A stretch of 64,000 nucleotides of DNA, from positions 62,736,001 through 62,800,000 of the forward strand of contig JAFFJZ010000001.1 of NCBI GenBank assembly GCA_018340375.1, in the 5' to 3' direction. Shown piece by piece: positions 63,601 through 64,000 of this stretch. Under the pieces are notes generated by a model that searched no databases, had not been told where the DNA came from, and worked only from the letters and a program-made list of their open reading frames with translations. The position numbers and the translations under genes are program-made. Within the stretch, counting starts at the first letter, position 1, and each line of letters opens with the position of its first letter. The DNA comes from Gonatopus flavifemur. Taxonomy: Eukaryota; Arthropoda; Insecta; Hymenoptera; Dryinidae.

Positions 63601-64000
63601 AAGTTGGAGGATAAATTGTATATTGTAGAAATGTTATTTTACCTTCCTGGGAAACATCGCGGTTTCCACACAAGTACTTCGGTAACATCCTGCGAACATT
63701 TTCTGGTAAAGGAAGGAACTACAAGCGTAAATAATGATTGCACAAAAATACATGTACTCGAATATAGAGTTTTGCACAATTTCACACGAATCAAAATATG
63801 ATATCTGATAATCGTTTCCATAAGTATAGAATAATACCGAATTTATAGTCTCCTTGATAGACTGTAGTACAGAATTTTGCCACGAAAAAATTCTGAAATT
63901 CAAATGCACTCATTTAATGGATCCATAAACTTGGATTGAAAATTTTATTGTCAAGTTTTAGGGAATATGTAACAATTTCTATATCTAAATTTAATCTAAA
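60647..64000. other. No gene seen
   Basis: AT-rich to the end of the window. A small hairpin (CTACATCC/GGATGTAG, loop about 6) lies near 60932-60952. Open frames up to 100 residues lack domains and overlap on both strands. Nothing else can be supported. Confidence 0.4.

Overview
The window is AT-rich eukaryotic DNA, most likely from an insect nuclear genome. The basis is three Tc1/mariner elements of two types (one Mos1-like, two DD34D elements of the type common in insects), a 5'-truncated insect-type non-LTR retrotransposon, and dense MITE or foldback families. A hymenopteran is my guess, but nothing here proves the order. No bacterial-style gene organisation, rRNA, CRISPR array or clear tRNA gene is visible, and no known host protein-coding gene could be recognised. 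Most of the sequence is intergenic or intronic.

Layout. 0-1.1 kb is a degenerate GC-richer repeat with internal ~100-bp duplications. 2.0-2.3 kb is a MITE, followed by about 9.7 kb of unremarkable AT-rich DNA. 12.0-14.7 kb is a cluster of DNA elements: a MITE split by a 1.15-kb TA-flanked element that carries a GC-rich hairpin, then two more TIR elements. 18.7-19.8 kb has an internally deleted Mos1-like mariner and a 296-bp foldback. 21.4-22.0 kb holds two MITE families, one interrupting the other. 24.05-27.6 kb has two near-full-length but decayed mariners in opposite orientation, the first inserted inside another MITE, with a (CT)20 microsatellite between them. 28.0-28.2 kb is a palindromic MITE, and 30.65-31.97 kb is the LINE fragment with a probable target-site duplication. 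34.7-37.3 kb has a GTACTG-rich block, a ~0.9-kb TIR repeat (family A) and two 146-bp MITE copies in inverted orientation. 41.7-42.2 kb is a MITE pair. 44.5-45.3 and 59.7-60.6 kb are two copies of a long repeat (family B). 46.3-47.45 kb is a 1.1-kb unit with a tRNA-like (SINE-type) segment on the minus strand. 56-59 kb has two more family A copies.

The only possible host genes are weak. One is a four-exon plus-strand model (50920-50967, 53087-53177, 56937-56998, 59114-59161) with mutually compatible splice phases, a GC bump over exon 2 and good splice consensus, encoding about 82 residues of unknown function. The other is an unrecognised 110-residue minus-strand ORF at 54073-54405, inside the second intron of that model. 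The rest of the window shows layered transposon history: nested insertions, internal deletion and coding decay.
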